From Fodinicurvata sp. EGI_FJ10296 (lineage in GTDB: Bacteria; Pseudomonadota; Alphaproteobacteria; DSM-16000; Inquilinaceae): a stretch of 64,000 bases of DNA. Below, piece by piece: positions 41,418-51,508 of the stretch (the stretch's first letter is position 1; the number at the start of each line of letters is the position of its first letter). The DNA is taken from positions 1 to 64,000 of the forward strand of contig NZ_JBFCVL010000007.1 of NCBI RefSeq assembly GCF_040712075.1. The letters run 5' to 3'. The notes under the pieces are model-generated. The model searched no databases and was not told where the DNA came from. It saw nothing but the letters and a program-made list of their open reading frames with translations. The position numbers and the translations under genes were made by a program.

Positions 41418-42734
41418 TCACGGCAGCGAGCGGATTTCGACACGATCGAACTCGGCCACCGTCTGTTCGCTACCCAAGGTCCCGGCGAACAGCGCCGGAT
41501 CGCCCATGGTGCGCAAGACCTGCAATGGCTGGGTCTCGATCACCTCCGGTCCGTCGGGCTGCATGCGCCAGCCATTCATTTCCAACCGACCGGTATAGTC
41601 ACGGCCGCGTTTCGACAGCACGAGCCGGGCGCCCTTCTCCTCGAAGTCCCGCAGTATCCGGGCCAAATCATAGCCCCGCACATCGCCGGCGATCTCGACA
41701 TCCTCGACGGTTGCGTTGCCGCCGCCAACGGAACGCAGCCGAAGCCACATATCGTCGTTCGAGTTCCCCTGGCGAATGACATGAACCGAGATATGGTTCG
41801 CCTCGTCTTCATAGCGGCCAACCTGGATAATCGCCCGTCGACCGCCCAGGGTCTGCACTTCGCCCATGCTCGCGGTAAAATCGGCCGCGATCTCCCAGTC
41901 GCCCTCGGGCAATTCGGCGCCGGTCCAGCGAAAGATGTTGGCTTTCTCCGGGTCGTCACCCATCGCGCCCGGCTCGACCGTCATGGTCACAAGGGCGCCG
42001 GTATCGACGATAAAGCCCGACGGTTCCGGGAAATCTACCGTCCAGTCTTCGCCCAGCTCGGTGCGTTCGAATTCGTCGACGAAAAGCGGTTCCGACGGTG
42101 CCGTCGGTTGGGCGCTCACATCCCGCAAGGCGCCGGTCAGGCTTTCCGCATCCGCGGCGCTAAGGTAACGGCCCCCGGTCGCTTCGGCCAGGCAGGCGAG
42201 CTGGCCTTCGGAATCCTCAATGTCGAACCCGATCACATGGGCGGTCAGGCCCGTACCGCTCTCAGCCAGCCGGTCGCCCAGAGCGCACAGATCGGCGCCA
42301 CAGTTTTCCAGTCCGTCGGTCACCACGACAACGGAGGAAGGGACATCCACCCCCGCCAACCGGTCGGCCGCGGCCTCGACCGATGCGCCGATCGGTGTTT
42401 TGCCGCGCGGGTTGACCGACTGCATCGCTTGCTCGAATGCGTCCACGTCGAGGTCACCAGGTTCGATCAGCGTTTCGATGTCCGAACAGTCCCCCTCGCT
42501 GCGGTGGCCATAGGCCATCAAGCCGATCTCGTTCCCGGGTGACCAGTCGTTCAACAGGCGCCCGATCGCATCGCGCGCGACGGATATCTTGGGCGTACCA
42601 TCGATCTGGCCCCACATACTGCCCGATCCGTCGAGGACCAGCATCGTCCGGCGTGCAGGTTCTTCTTGCGCGCCGGCCACGGTGGCGACAAGCGTGGCGG
42701 CGGTGATCGTCAATCCGATCCTGACGAACTGCAT
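41418..42734 (-). CDS. exported von Willebrand factor type A protein
   Basis: 438 residues. Signal peptide MQFVRIGLTITAATLVATVA then GAQEEP. The VWA domain (residues about 30-215) has an intact metal-binding DGSGSM (35-40), TPIGASVEAAA and VTDGLENCGADL. The C-terminal half (residues 235-435) is a beta-rich, lectin-like region (FVDEFERTELGEDWTVDFPE). A periplasmic or surface adhesion or chaperone role is likely. ATG 42734 follows AAGGAGGAG. Confidence 0.82.
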   Translation of the reverse strand: MQFVRIGLTITAATLVATVAGAQEEPARRTMLVLDGSGSMWGQIDGTPKISVARDAIGRLLNDWSPGNEIGLMAYGHRSEGDCSDIETLIEPGDLDVDAFEQAMQSVNPRGKTPIGASVEAAADRLAGVDVPSSVVVVTDGLENCGADLCALGDRLAESGTGLTAHVIGFDIEDSEGQLACLAEATGGRYLSAADAESLTGALRDVSAQPTAPSEPLFVDEFERTELGEDWTVDFPEPSGFIVDTGALVTMTVEPGAMGDDPEKANIFRWTGAELPEGDWEIAADFTASMGEVQTLGGRRAIIQVGRYEDEANHISVHVIRQGNSNDDMWLRLRSVGGGNATVEDVEIAGDVRGYDLARILRDFEEKGARLVLSKRGRDYTGRLEMNGWRMQPDGPEVIETQPLQVLRTMGDPALFAGTLGSEQTVAEFDRVEIRSLP

Positions 42735-42858
42735 CGGCGGCACTCCTCCTTATTTTGCCCTCAATCTGGATGTGTTCGACCGTGCTCGAAGACAGGGAGC
42801 CGAAACATCGTGAACGATCAATACTGTCCTTTTAAACGGATAGCCATTGCCCCGCATG

Positions 42859-42878
42859 GTGCAGTTGCACTAGATAAT
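42859..42878 (+). promoter_or_regulatory. palindrome and -10 box before the LuxR gene
   Basis: GTGCAGTTGCAC (42859-42870) is a GTGCA-N2-TGCAC palindrome, directly followed by GATAAT (42873-42878), a good -10 box. Autoregulation by the LuxR protein is possible; no -35 box at proper distance was found. Confidence 0.4.
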
Positions 42879-42898
42879 GCTTCTGGCATAATCCGTTC

Positions 42899-43852
42899 AT
42901 GGATATCGGTTCGGATCTATTACGCCGTCTGACGGCGCTCCAACGCGGCTTTCTGTCGGTCCAACTCGACTCCGCCACGATCCGCGATATGCTGGCTGAA
43001 ATTGGAAAGCTCGTCGGGGCCGACGCCGCCTTCGCGGGATGGCTTGATGACGGCCGGCCGTGGATGGTTCCCTGGCGCGCCGGGCCGCAAATCGAAGCCT
43101 ATATGGCGCATACCTTCGCCGGCGTTGACCGGGACGGCAATATCCGCTGTCATGACCGCGACCTCGATACCATGAATCGAAGGCGCCGCAGTTTCGGCAC
43201 TGGAGTCTATCACGAAACCGAGCTCGCCGCGCGGCAGGAAATCGTCAAGACGGCCTATTTCAACGATGCCTTCGAACCCGCCGGCATGCCGCAGGTTATC
43301 GGAATGACGGCACGTCTGTCGGTTGGCGAGGCGATGTTCGCCTTCGGCTTTCAGGAACCCGACGCGCCAGGCTTCGTCAGCGGTGAAACCGAAATTGTTC
43401 TCGGTTTGCTACTGCCGAGTTTCGAAAGCGGATTTCAGGCCATCGACCGGCGCAACCGCCATCGGGAGCGACTTGACCAGGCGATTGCGGCGTCGCTCCT
43501 CCCCGCCCGCATCGTCAGCGCCGCGGATGAACCGGACGACGGGGATTTCCTCCAACTGCCACTGCCCGAACTCAGCCCAATAGGGGGGCCGGAACTGCGC
43601 CTTGCGCTCAGGCAGATGGATACAGCACGGATGGCCGGGATTCTCGCCGGAAAATTCGGACTGACCGCCCGGCAGCGGGATGTCGCCAAGCTGATTCTTC
43701 AGGGCGCATCTTCGGCCGCGATCGCCGCCGAATTGGGGATTAGTCACAATACGGCCCGTCGCCACTGCGAAGCTGTCCTTCAGAAAACCGAGATTTCCCG
43801 TCGCGACCAACTCAGCGCACTCGTACTTGACTGGCCGCTTGCCAGCCCTTGA
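42899..43852 (+). CDS. LuxR family regulator with N-terminal sensor region
   Basis: 317 residues. The C-terminal LuxR/FixJ helix-turn-helix (FGLTARQRDVAKLILQGASS, AAELGISHNTARRHCEAVLQ) is clear. The N-terminal about 230 residues are not a receiver or autoinducer domain that I recognise; they resemble a GAF-like region (LAEIGKLVGADAAFAGWL). No ribosome site is visible before ATG 42899. It is 170 bp upstream of the histidine kinase, which may or may not be a partner. Confidence 0.78.
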   Translation: MDIGSDLLRRLTALQRGFLSVQLDSATIRDMLAEIGKLVGADAAFAGWLDDGRPWMVPWRAGPQIEAYMAHTFAGVDRDGNIRCHDRDLDTMNRRRRSFGTGVYHETELAARQEIVKTAYFNDAFEPAGMPQVIGMTARLSVGEAMFAFGFQEPDAPGFVSGETEIVLGLLLPSFESGFQAIDRRNRHRERLDQAIAASLLPARIVSAADEPDDGDFLQLPLPELSPIGGPELRLALRQMDTARMAGILAGKFGLTARQRDVAKLILQGASSAAIAAELGISHNTARRHCEAVLQKTEISRRDQLSALVLDWPLASP

Positions 43853-44026
43853 CTGAACCCCAATCTACCCATTTCCGATATTCAATTCGTAGAGTTTCAC
43901 AGTGTGCCGGACACCGCCGCCCTCATAAGTCACAAGAGAACCTATCGTATGGTCGTTAGGCAATATTAACACAATGCGCGCACCATAGGCTTCGGTGATT
44001 GGTCAGACGGGGGACGATGGGACACG

Positions 44027-46084
44027 ATGACCGAGCGTCGCGGTGCGGCCGACAAGCATTGGAGGCCGACGCTACTGGTCGCGATCGCCGCGATCGGTTT
44101 TGTGATTTTGACCGGCTTCCTGCTCGATCGTGCCGCCGTCGACCGCGCCCGCGATCAGGCCGCGCTGACGACGCTCGATCAGCTCGGCCGGGTTCGGGCG
44201 GCACTGGAGGGGGCTGTCTGGCGCGATGTTGCGCTGGTTCGGGGCCTCGTCGTCGAAATCGGGACAGCGCCGGACATTTCGCGCGAGGCGTTTGCCGACT
44301 TCGTTGACGGCCTGCTGTCCGAGCGGACGGCGATCGTCCACATCGCGGCAGCCCAGGACATGGTGATCACCCATGTCCACCCCCTTGCCGGCAACGAGGA
44401 CGCGCTCGGCCTGGATTATCGAACGATCCCCGACCAGGAAGCCGCCGTTCGGCGCGCCATGGAAACCCTCAGCACCGTTGTCGCGGGCCCGGTCGACCTC
44501 GTTCAAGGCGGCGAACGCCTGATCATCCGATCGCCGGTCCTCCTCCAGGTCGGCGAACCGCCCATCGATCGCCTGTGGGGGATCGTCGCAGCCGTGGTCG
44601 ACTACGAAGCCGTCCTGGAGCAGGCCGAACTCCTGGGCGGCGATATGCCGATTCAGGTCGGATTGCGGGGCGCGAACGCCCTTGGCGCCGAAGGAGAACC
44701 CTTCTTCGGCCCTACCGGTATTCATGATGCCGACCCCGTCGTCGCCGAAATCGATTTGCCGACCGGCTCATGGCAGGCGGCGGCGCTGCCGGTCGGAGGG
44801 TGGCCCACGTCGTCGGTCGTGTCGCCGATCATCTGGACAGTGGCCCTGCTCCTGGCCGTGTTCATCGCCGTCGTCGCCGCCCAGCGCCTGCGTCTCGACG
44901 CGCAGCGCTCAGGCAGCCATCGGTTGCTTGCGGACTCCGAGGCCCGGTTCCGTTCGGTTTTCGACAATGCCTATGACGGTATTCTGATCATCGGCGCCCA
45001 TGACGGGACCATCCGCGATGCCAACGAAAGTGCGGGCCGCCTGTTCAATCGCCCGCTCGATCGGCTGTGCGGCCGCCGGGCCGCCCCCATGATCGGCAGC
45101 GAACGATTCCTTCGCCCCGTTACCGACGGACAGCAGGGACGATCCGTCGATGATGGCGGGATTTTCCGGTCACGGATCGTGCGCGACGACGCGATCGAAC
45201 TGCCAGTCGAGATCAGCGCCACTCCTTTTGAAATCGGTGGAGAACCGGTCATTCTGGCCCATATCCGCAATCTGACGGAGCGGATCGAGCGCGAGACCGC
45301 GCTATCCAATGCCCTTCGCGAGGCAGAACGCGCCAACATGCTGAAGACGCGATTCCTCGCCAATATCAGCCACGAAATCCGCACGCCCCTCAACGCCATC
45401 GTCGGGTTCTCGGACGTGATGTGCCGGCAGGTCTTCGGCCCGCTTCAACCGGTTCGTTATCAGGAATACGCTTCCGACATTCATCGCAGCGGCTATCACC
45501 TGCTGACGGTCATCAACGACATTCTGGACCTGTCCCGGATCGAGGCGAACGAGATCAGCCTGGACATGCAGTGGGTCCCGCTGGCATCCGTCGTCGACGA
45601 AGGGCTGCGCATGGCCGACCCGCTGCCGCGCGAGCCGGGCGTAGCGCTGACATCCGACCCTCACCCGCCGGATCTCGAGGTCTATGTTGACGCAGGACGG
45701 CTGCGCCAGATGCTGCTCAACCTCGTCGGCAATGCCCTTAAGTTCACCCGCGCCGATGGCCGGGTCAACGTCTCGGCACGGCGATCGGCCGACGGCGGCC
45801 TTGCGCTTTCGATCTCCGACACAGGCGTCGGCATGACCCTGGACGAGATTGCCGACACATCCCGACCATTCAGCCGACGCGCCAGCAGCCGTTCGAAGCC
45901 CCAGTCCGGCACCGGTCTCGGCATCCCGATAACCCGCGCCTTCGCCACGGCCCAGGGAGTCGACCTGTCGATCGACAGCGAACCGGGCTCCGGCACCACA
46001 GTGACACTGACCTTTCCGCCAGACAGTGTGCGCGATGGAGAAACGGCACAATCGTACCGCAAGACAGCGTCGACTTCCGAATAG
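44027..46084 (+). CDS. membrane histidine kinase with CHASE, PAS, HisKA and HATPase domains
   Basis: 685 residues. Membrane segment at about 17-39, a periplasmic CHASE-like domain (GTAPDISREAFADFVDGLL, HVHPLAGNEDALGLDYRTI), second membrane segment near 265-288, a PAS domain (RFRSVFDNAYDGILIIGA), HisKA with H449 (NISHEIRTPLNAIVGFSDV) and an HATPase (NLVGNALKFT, SDTGVGM, SGTGLGI). CHASE domains bind small extracellular molecules. No response regulator is encoded next to it. Complete and probably active. Confidence 0.88.
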   Translation: MTERRGAADKHWRPTLLVAIAAIGFVILTGFLLDRAAVDRARDQAALTTLDQLGRVRAALEGAVWRDVALVRGLVVEIGTAPDISREAFADFVDGLLSERTAIVHIAAAQDMVITHVHPLAGNEDALGLDYRTIPDQEAAVRRAMETLSTVVAGPVDLVQGGERLIIRSPVLLQVGEPPIDRLWGIVAAVVDYEAVLEQAELLGGDMPIQVGLRGANALGAEGEPFFGPTGIHDADPVVAEIDLPTGSWQAAALPVGGWPTSSVVSPIIWTVALLLAVFIAVVAAQRLRLDAQRSGSHRLLADSEARFRSVFDNAYDGILIIGAHDGTIRDANESAGRLFNRPLDRLCGRRAAPMIGSERFLRPVTDGQQGRSVDDGGIFRSRIVRDDAIELPVEISATPFEIGGEPVILAHIRNLTERIERETALSNALREAERANMLKTRFLANISHEIRTPLNAIVGFSDVMCRQVFGPLQPVRYQEYASDIHRSGYHLLTVINDILDLSRIEANEISLDMQWVPLASVVDEGLRMADPLPREPGVALTSDPHPPDLEVYVDAGRLRQMLLNLVGNALKFTRADGRVNVSARRSADGGLALSISDTGVGMTLDEIADTSRPFSRRASSRSKPQSGTGLGIPITRAFATAQGVDLSIDSEPGSGTTVTLTFPPDSVRDGETAQSYRKTASTSE

Positions 46085-46100
46085 AATGGCGCCGCAAGTG

Positions 46101-49100
46101 CTATTGACAATGCGCCGTCAGAGAAAACGGCCGCGTCCCGGCCTGCCCCTGCGCGACCTGCCCTTGTTCGGCCATCAGCCCGGCCGCCGCGAAGCGCCCG
46201 TCTTCGGCCACCAGTAGCGGCCCCGCCTCGCCGCCTGCCCGGTCTCGCCACTGCCCGTTGGACCGGGTTCGCAGCGCCTGGAGCTGATCGCCGCCTAGCC
46301 GCACTGTCACTGAATCCATCAGACCGCCGCTCATATCCACCCGCTGCGCCGTGACCTGAAACGTTTCACCGGTGTCCGGATCGGTCCCCGTACCCCGGAT
46401 TTCGGTCAGCCCCAGCGTTGCCGCCTCCAACAGGCATTGGTCGACGACAAAGGCAAGTGTCCGACCTTCCAATACGAGCACGCCGTCGTGCGGCGACGGT
46501 CCCTCGCCCTGCTCAGGCACTTCGGCGGGGCGGGACGTGGCATCCGCGTGGCGGCGGTCCGGGTCCGGCGGTTCGACGCTGGATCGCCCACGACCCGGCG
46601 TCGGCGGCGGACCCCCGGGCAGTGTCTCGAACACGTCATGATGTTCCCGCACAGGCAACGCCGCCCCGGTCCGGAATTCCCACGATATGTCGGTCTCAAG
46701 GCGGTTGCCGAAGGCGTCGGCCACCCCGGCGCGCAACGTCGCGGTATAGTCGGCATCCGGTTCGAGACGTTCTTCGGGTGTCAGCAGGACGGCCCGCAAG
46801 GTCGGTTCATACCGGACGCCTGCATCGACGGCTTGTCCATCGGCGTCATGCAGATCAAACCGGCCGATGAAACTGTCAGAATCCATCGCCACGTCGAACA
46901 CCGCCTGCACTTCCACCATGTCACTTGCCGTTGTACCCGAGACAGGGCGCGTCAATGACGGTTCCGGTTCCCGAACCACGACGATTTCGATATCGGTGCG
47001 GGTCTCGTTAAAGCCGTCATTAGCGATGATACGCAGTGTCGGCGCCGGTCCGGGTGTCAGATCGGCGGGATCGAGAGACAGCTCCGTCCGGTCGCGACCC
47101 ACGGCCAGGAACCGCCATGGCGCCCGACCGTCGGGACTGAACAGCACCGTATAGGTGGCCTCGGCGTCGCTGGCCACAGACCAGGTCAAGAGCGCCGGTC
47201 CGTCCAGCGTCTCCTGCGGTTGCAGACCCTCGACGGTCAGTTCAGGTGGCGCAGCGCGTCGGTCGCGCGCAGCAAGAAGTTCGTCGCCGCGCCGGATTTC
47301 AAGGCGCCGGGCGTCGGCGTTACCGGGAAGAACTGCCGTGAACAGCGGCCAGGTCGCCGGGTCAGCGGGCTCGGCACCCTCGACATCGCCGATGGGGCCG
47401 AAGGATACGCGTTCTACCACCGTACCCTCGGCGTCGCGCAGCAGCGCCGTCAGCGCACCCTCGGGCGTCGTATACCCCCGCGGCACGGGCCGGACGGTGT
47501 CGATCCGCGCCCCGCCGTCGGGATCAAGCCTGCCGATAACACGCAGCCAGGTCCCGACATCGGTTTCCGGCATCCGGGCCACGATCATATCCGGCGACGG
47601 CGTCGCATAGTCGATTCGGTCATCGCCGAAGCCGCCCTGGCGGGTCCCGCCCAGGGACGCGAACCGGCGCAGGTACGGGACCGATTGAAGCGTATGATAG
47701 TCGTGATAGCGCATGAATGTCTCTGCGGTCGGGCGGGCACAGGGATGCATCAGCGAATGCAGGCGGCCCGGACGCTCGGCATTGCCATCCCGGTATGACT
47801 TGTTCCATCCGAACCTGCCGCCAAGCGAGATCCGAAAGCCTTCGATGTCCGATGGTTCGGCCCCCGGTGTCAGCCAGGCGGACACACCGCATTCCGTGTC
47901 CGGCGTGTGGCCCAGTCCGAAACCGTGGCCGATCTCGTGCGTCAGGGCCGAGGAGTCGCTCAAAGCAGGACTGATCGGTGCCTGAATGACAGACCCCAGC
48001 CACCGCAGGCCCTCGGCGCCGGGATCCTCGACTTCAAACCATTGCGCATCGGCCCCCGCAGCGGAAATCGACGATCCGTACGGGTGCCAGTCCAGCGGCG
48101 TGAGCAATAGCAGTATCTCCGCAACGCCCCGATCGATGACCTCCCATTGCAGCGCCATGAGTGTGTCCACGATGGTATCGATCGGCTCGCCCTCATCGCT
48201 GACCCGGCTGGTCTCCAGCACGCTGCCGCCAACGGTATTCATCCCCAGGATCGGCATTGTCTGTGTCGCGAACTCGCTTGCCCGCCAGACGGTCTGCCCT
48301 GCGGCGACGCGTTCGTCCGCCGGTACGCCCCCCGCCCAGGGTCCGACCGGCAACAGATACCAGGCCATTGACACGGTCCGCGGCTCGTAGGGCCACATGG
48401 CAATGCGGAAGTCGTCCTCCATGATGGGCGGCGCATCATCATCGGGATACGGATCGTGTGGTTCAAGTTCGACTTCGACCTCGACCTCCCCACGCGCCTG
48501 GGTTGGCCGCCAGTCGAAAAGATTGCTGGTGTTGAACGCCATACGCCGGTCGATCGGCGTGTGCTGGTCGGGGCGTTCGATGCGAAATACGCGGTCGAAA
48601 TCGGCCGGATACATCCAGCCGTCACGTTGATTCCACGGACGGATGGTGGCCGGGAAGCTCAGAGGCTGCCAATCCGGGTGGATATCGGGGCGTTCCTGCC
48701 AATCCAGGAAGACACGGCTCAGCGTCGGTTTTGTCCGCACGAGCGGCGCATCACGCATCGTCTGATAGAACGACACCTCCATCTCGGCGGTTTCAAGGTC
48801 GATCAGCGTGGAGAACCGCCACCAGAAGTCGGCTGCCAACGTGTTCCCCGCCCGATTCTCGATACCCTCATCGCCGCCGGTGATCCGGGCCTCGTAGATG
48901 GCTCCGACTTCGAGCGCCGGATCCGGAATGAATTCGAACGACCGCCGCCCGGTTCGCTCGATCGTCCCATCGGCAACCATGCGATCGCCAGCCGGATCGC
49001 GGGTAAAGACTTCCAGATGCTCCTCGACTTCGGCACGGGCGACCGGCGTCGAGAAAGCCACGTGAAGCGTCGCCCGGTCCGGAAGGACGTTCTCGCGGCC

Positions 49101-49883
49101 GTGCCGTGGCTGGTTATCAATCACCTGCAGCGGCGTGTCGTCCTGATACAGACAGGGCACCGAGCCCCATGCAACATCACGACCCTCCTCGATGGCGCGT
49201 TGCATGGCGTCCATGCCGACCTGGCAGAATTCGCCGGCAATGAGCCCGGACATGTCGCGGTCGTTCTCGTCGTACAGGCCATAGCGCATCGGCGCGGCGA
49301 ACTGCCCGCGCAAGCCGCCGTCGACATTCGTGATCACCACCTCGCCCTGGGTGGCGTGCCCGGCATAGTGCTCCTGCGTGTTCAGCGGCGAGTAGAACGC
49401 CACGAACGCCGAGTTCGGCGGCGGCGGTTCGGCCATGACGACCGGCAGACGAGTTTGGGTCAGTTCGCCGGGCATGTTCACGGCGATCACGATGGCCGAC
49501 TCCGACAGCGACAGGATATCGGGCAAACCGGCCAGGTCGCCAGGCGTCAGCGCGCCCGCCAATCCGCCCAGGAATCCACCCATCGGGTTGTCCCATCCCA
49601 TCGGATCCATGGACAGTATTATCCGGGGCAGCGCCTCATCGCCTTGCAGACCAGGTGCCATGGCTGGCAAATCGAGGTAAGCGGCGTGGCCGGTATGCTC
49701 GATACCGGCGATGTTGGCGCGCCAGACCATCATGTTTTGCGGCGGCGCGAACGGGTCGCTTCCCATGCCGCTCAGGAAGGTCACGATATCCGACGCGCCG
49801 ATTTCGTCGGCATAGGCCGGCAGGCTCGTCAGCAATGCAAAGCCGCTCAGTAGCGAAAGTCCCGTTGAATGCAAATGCCGCAC
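46101..49883 (-). CDS. giant exported metzincin with two SbsA-type Ig-like domains
   Basis: 1260 residues. Signal peptide MRHLHSTGLSLLSGFALLTS ends at about residue 25 (AYADE). An Ig-like (Big_5/SbsA) domain near residues 275-365 (LHVAFSTPV to ADFWWRFST) and a second near 1000-1085 (VEVQAVFDVAMDSDSF to DISWEFRTG). Between them is the zinc motif HEIGHGFGLGH (H649, E650, H653, H659), that of metzincin metalloproteases, with a downstream LMHPC Met-turn candidate. It is probably secreted or surface-bound and digests protein. The last about 150 residues are low-complexity plus a small globular end. Confidence 0.85.
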   Translation of the reverse strand: MRHLHSTGLSLLSGFALLTSLPAYADEIGASDIVTFLSGMGSDPFAPPQNMMVWRANIAGIEHTGHAAYLDLPAMAPGLQGDEALPRIILSMDPMGWDNPMGGFLGGLAGALTPGDLAGLPDILSLSESAIVIAVNMPGELTQTRLPVVMAEPPPPNSAFVAFYSPLNTQEHYAGHATQGEVVITNVDGGLRGQFAAPMRYGLYDENDRDMSGLIAGEFCQVGMDAMQRAIEEGRDVAWGSVPCLYQDDTPLQVIDNQPRHGRENVLPDRATLHVAFSTPVARAEVEEHLEVFTRDPAGDRMVADGTIERTGRRSFEFIPDPALEVGAIYEARITGGDEGIENRAGNTLAADFWWRFSTLIDLETAEMEVSFYQTMRDAPLVRTKPTLSRVFLDWQERPDIHPDWQPLSFPATIRPWNQRDGWMYPADFDRVFRIERPDQHTPIDRRMAFNTSNLFDWRPTQARGEVEVEVELEPHDPYPDDDAPPIMEDDFRIAMWPYEPRTVSMAWYLLPVGPWAGGVPADERVAAGQTVWRASEFATQTMPILGMNTVGGSVLETSRVSDEGEPIDTIVDTLMALQWEVIDRGVAEILLLLTPLDWHPYGSSISAAGADAQWFEVEDPGAEGLRWLGSVIQAPISPALSDSSALTHEIGHGFGLGHTPDTECGVSAWLTPGAEPSDIEGFRISLGGRFGWNKSYRDGNAERPGRLHSLMHPCARPTAETFMRYHDYHTLQSVPYLRRFASLGGTRQGGFGDDRIDYATPSPDMIVARMPETDVGTWLRVIGRLDPDGGARIDTVRPVPRGYTTPEGALTALLRDAEGTVVERVSFGPIGDVEGAEPADPATWPLFTAVLPGNADARRLEIRRGDELLAARDRRAAPPELTVEGLQPQETLDGPALLTWSVASDAEATYTVLFSPDGRAPWRFLAVGRDRTELSLDPADLTPGPAPTLRIIANDGFNETRTDIEIVVVREPEPSLTRPVSGTTASDMVEVQAVFDVAMDSDSFIGRFDLHDADGQAVDAGVRYEPTLRAVLLTPEERLEPDADYTATLRAGVADAFGNRLETDISWEFRTGAALPVREHHDVFETLPGGPPPTPGRGRSSVEPPDPDRRHADATSRPAEVPEQGEGPSPHDGVLVLEGRTLAFVVDQCLLEAATLGLTEIRGTGTDPDTGETFQVTAQRVDMSGGLMDSVTVRLGGDQLQALRTRSNGQWRDRAGGEAGPLLVAEDGRFAAAGLMAEQGQVAQGQAGTRPFSLTAHCQ

Positions 49884-50106
49884 CGCCCCACTCCCCCGCC
49901 GTCTTGCGCGGCGCTTTCAGGATAGTCTGTCATCAGGATACTGCCTTGGCGGCCAGAAATGAACCCACCGGTTGGCTATCGGAGGACGAAAGCACCGCGG
50001 CAGATGCAGGTTGCCCCTTCACGACGCCGGAAATGCCGGTAGTATTCCAGATGCCGACACGTCCGACGTCGGGTGTCTCGATTACTCACCGGAAGGCCCG
50101 ATCGCC

Positions 50107-51498
50107 ATGCGCCGTTGCCCCGTGACTTTTTCAGTCTCCCGCCGCCATCTGCTGCAGGGACTCGCCGTTTCGCCGCTTGCCTTCGGCATCGGCGCACCGC
50201 TGCTGGCGTCGACGGCGCAGGCCGATTTTCTGCTTGTCTCGCTGGCCGATCTGCATTCGCCCTATCGCAATCTGCCGGCGGTTCTGCAGACAATCCGCGA
50301 CCTTCGCGCGGAGAGCCCCGACACGCCGATGGCGATCACGATCAATGGCGACATTTTCGAACGCGGCAATGTGGCGGCCCTGCGCTCCGAAGCGGCCGCC
50401 GACTGGCAATTCGTCGAGGCACTTACCGGAATTGCGCCCTTGATCATCAATCTCGGCAACCACGAAACGGCGATCATCGATGACATGGCATCATTCGTGG
50501 CAAGGGCCGAGGCCACCGGGGCCGTCGTTGTTTCCAACATTCTCGACCGCCGCACGGGCCGCCTGTTCGCCCCGTCGACGGCCCAACTCGATATCGGCGG
50601 ACAGCGTCTCGGGTTCATTGGCCTCGCCGCCACCAACCCATTTGTTTATCGCGAGGCCGTTCGCGACACGCTCGGACTGCTTGATCCGGTCGATTTCGCC
50701 CGCGCCGCGCTTGGCGACGCCATGGCCGGCGTCGATGTTCCCGTGATCCTGAGTCATGCCGGCGTCGTTGCCGACCGCGCGACCCTGCAGGATCTGAGCG
50801 CGGGAACACTGATCATCGGCGGGCACGACCATCTGATGCTGGATCACGAGGGTGACGGCACCCGCTATTTCCACGGCGGCTCGTGGGGCAATACGGTCAC
50901 GGTGGTGGGCATCCGGCGGAGGTCGTCCGGCCCGGAGTTCAGCGTCGACACAGTGCCGATGACGGCTGATCGCCCACGGGACGAAGATCTGGACGCCACG
51001 ATCCGCGCGATACTGGCCGAACATCTGACCGACGAGGACCGCGCGGTGATCGCTGAGCTTTCACGGCCGCGCGATCTGGCCGAAAGCATCCTGTTCGCGA
51101 CTGACGCCGTCCGCTCGGCGGTCGAAGCGGATGTGGCATTCCTAGGTCATACGACCTTCGGAACGGGACTTCCGGCCGGTGACGTCACCCGTTACGACTT
51201 CGACGCCTTCGTTCGGTTCGACGGCGAGATCAGGACCGCGACGGTCACCGGCGAACGACTGGCGGCGATCATGACGATGGCCAACCAGCACCGGGCGTCA
51301 AACCTTGATCAGCGTACCGGCGATTTCGTTCATGCGCGCGAGATCGACATCGATCCCTCGGCCAGCTATCGCATCGCAACCAACGACTGGACAGCGCAGA
51401 ACCAGCAGGCCTATCTCGGCACATCGGACATCGCGTTCGAGACGGTCGACGGCCTGATGCTGAAGCCGACTGTCGAAGCCGCGCTGGGACGGCTATAG
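50107..51498 (+). CDS. exported metallophosphatase of the 5'-nucleotidase family
   Basis: 463 residues. A Tat-like signal peptide (VSRRHLLQGLAVSPLAFG) is followed by a calcineurin-like metallophosphoesterase domain: SLADLHSPY, TINGDIFERGN, NLGNHET, LSHAG and GGHDHLML, then a 5'-nucleotidase C-terminal domain (VTGERLAAIMTMANQ, IATNDWTAQNQQAYL). It hydrolyses phosphate esters or nucleotides in the periplasm. The first metal ligand motif has DLH, as usual in this family. ATG 50107 after GGAAGG places the twin-arginine motif correctly. Confidence 0.88.
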   Translation: MRRCPVTFSVSRRHLLQGLAVSPLAFGIGAPLLASTAQADFLLVSLADLHSPYRNLPAVLQTIRDLRAESPDTPMAITINGDIFERGNVAALRSEAAADWQFVEALTGIAPLIINLGNHETAIIDDMASFVARAEATGAVVVSNILDRRTGRLFAPSTAQLDIGGQRLGFIGLAATNPFVYREAVRDTLGLLDPVDFARAALGDAMAGVDVPVILSHAGVVADRATLQDLSAGTLIIGGHDHLMLDHEGDGTRYFHGGSWGNTVTVVGIRRRSSGPEFSVDTVPMTADRPRDEDLDATIRAILAEHLTDEDRAVIAELSRPRDLAESILFATDAVRSAVEADVAFLGHTTFGTGLPAGDVTRYDFDAFVRFDGEIRTATVTGERLAAIMTMANQHRASNLDQRTGDFVHAREIDIDPSASYRIATNDWTAQNQQAYLGTSDIAFETVDGLMLKPTVEAALGRL

Positions 51499-51508
51499 GT
51501 CAGCCGCC

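Noticed and set aside
48456-49853. 465-codon plus-strand open frame
   Set aside because: Antisense to the metzincin gene.
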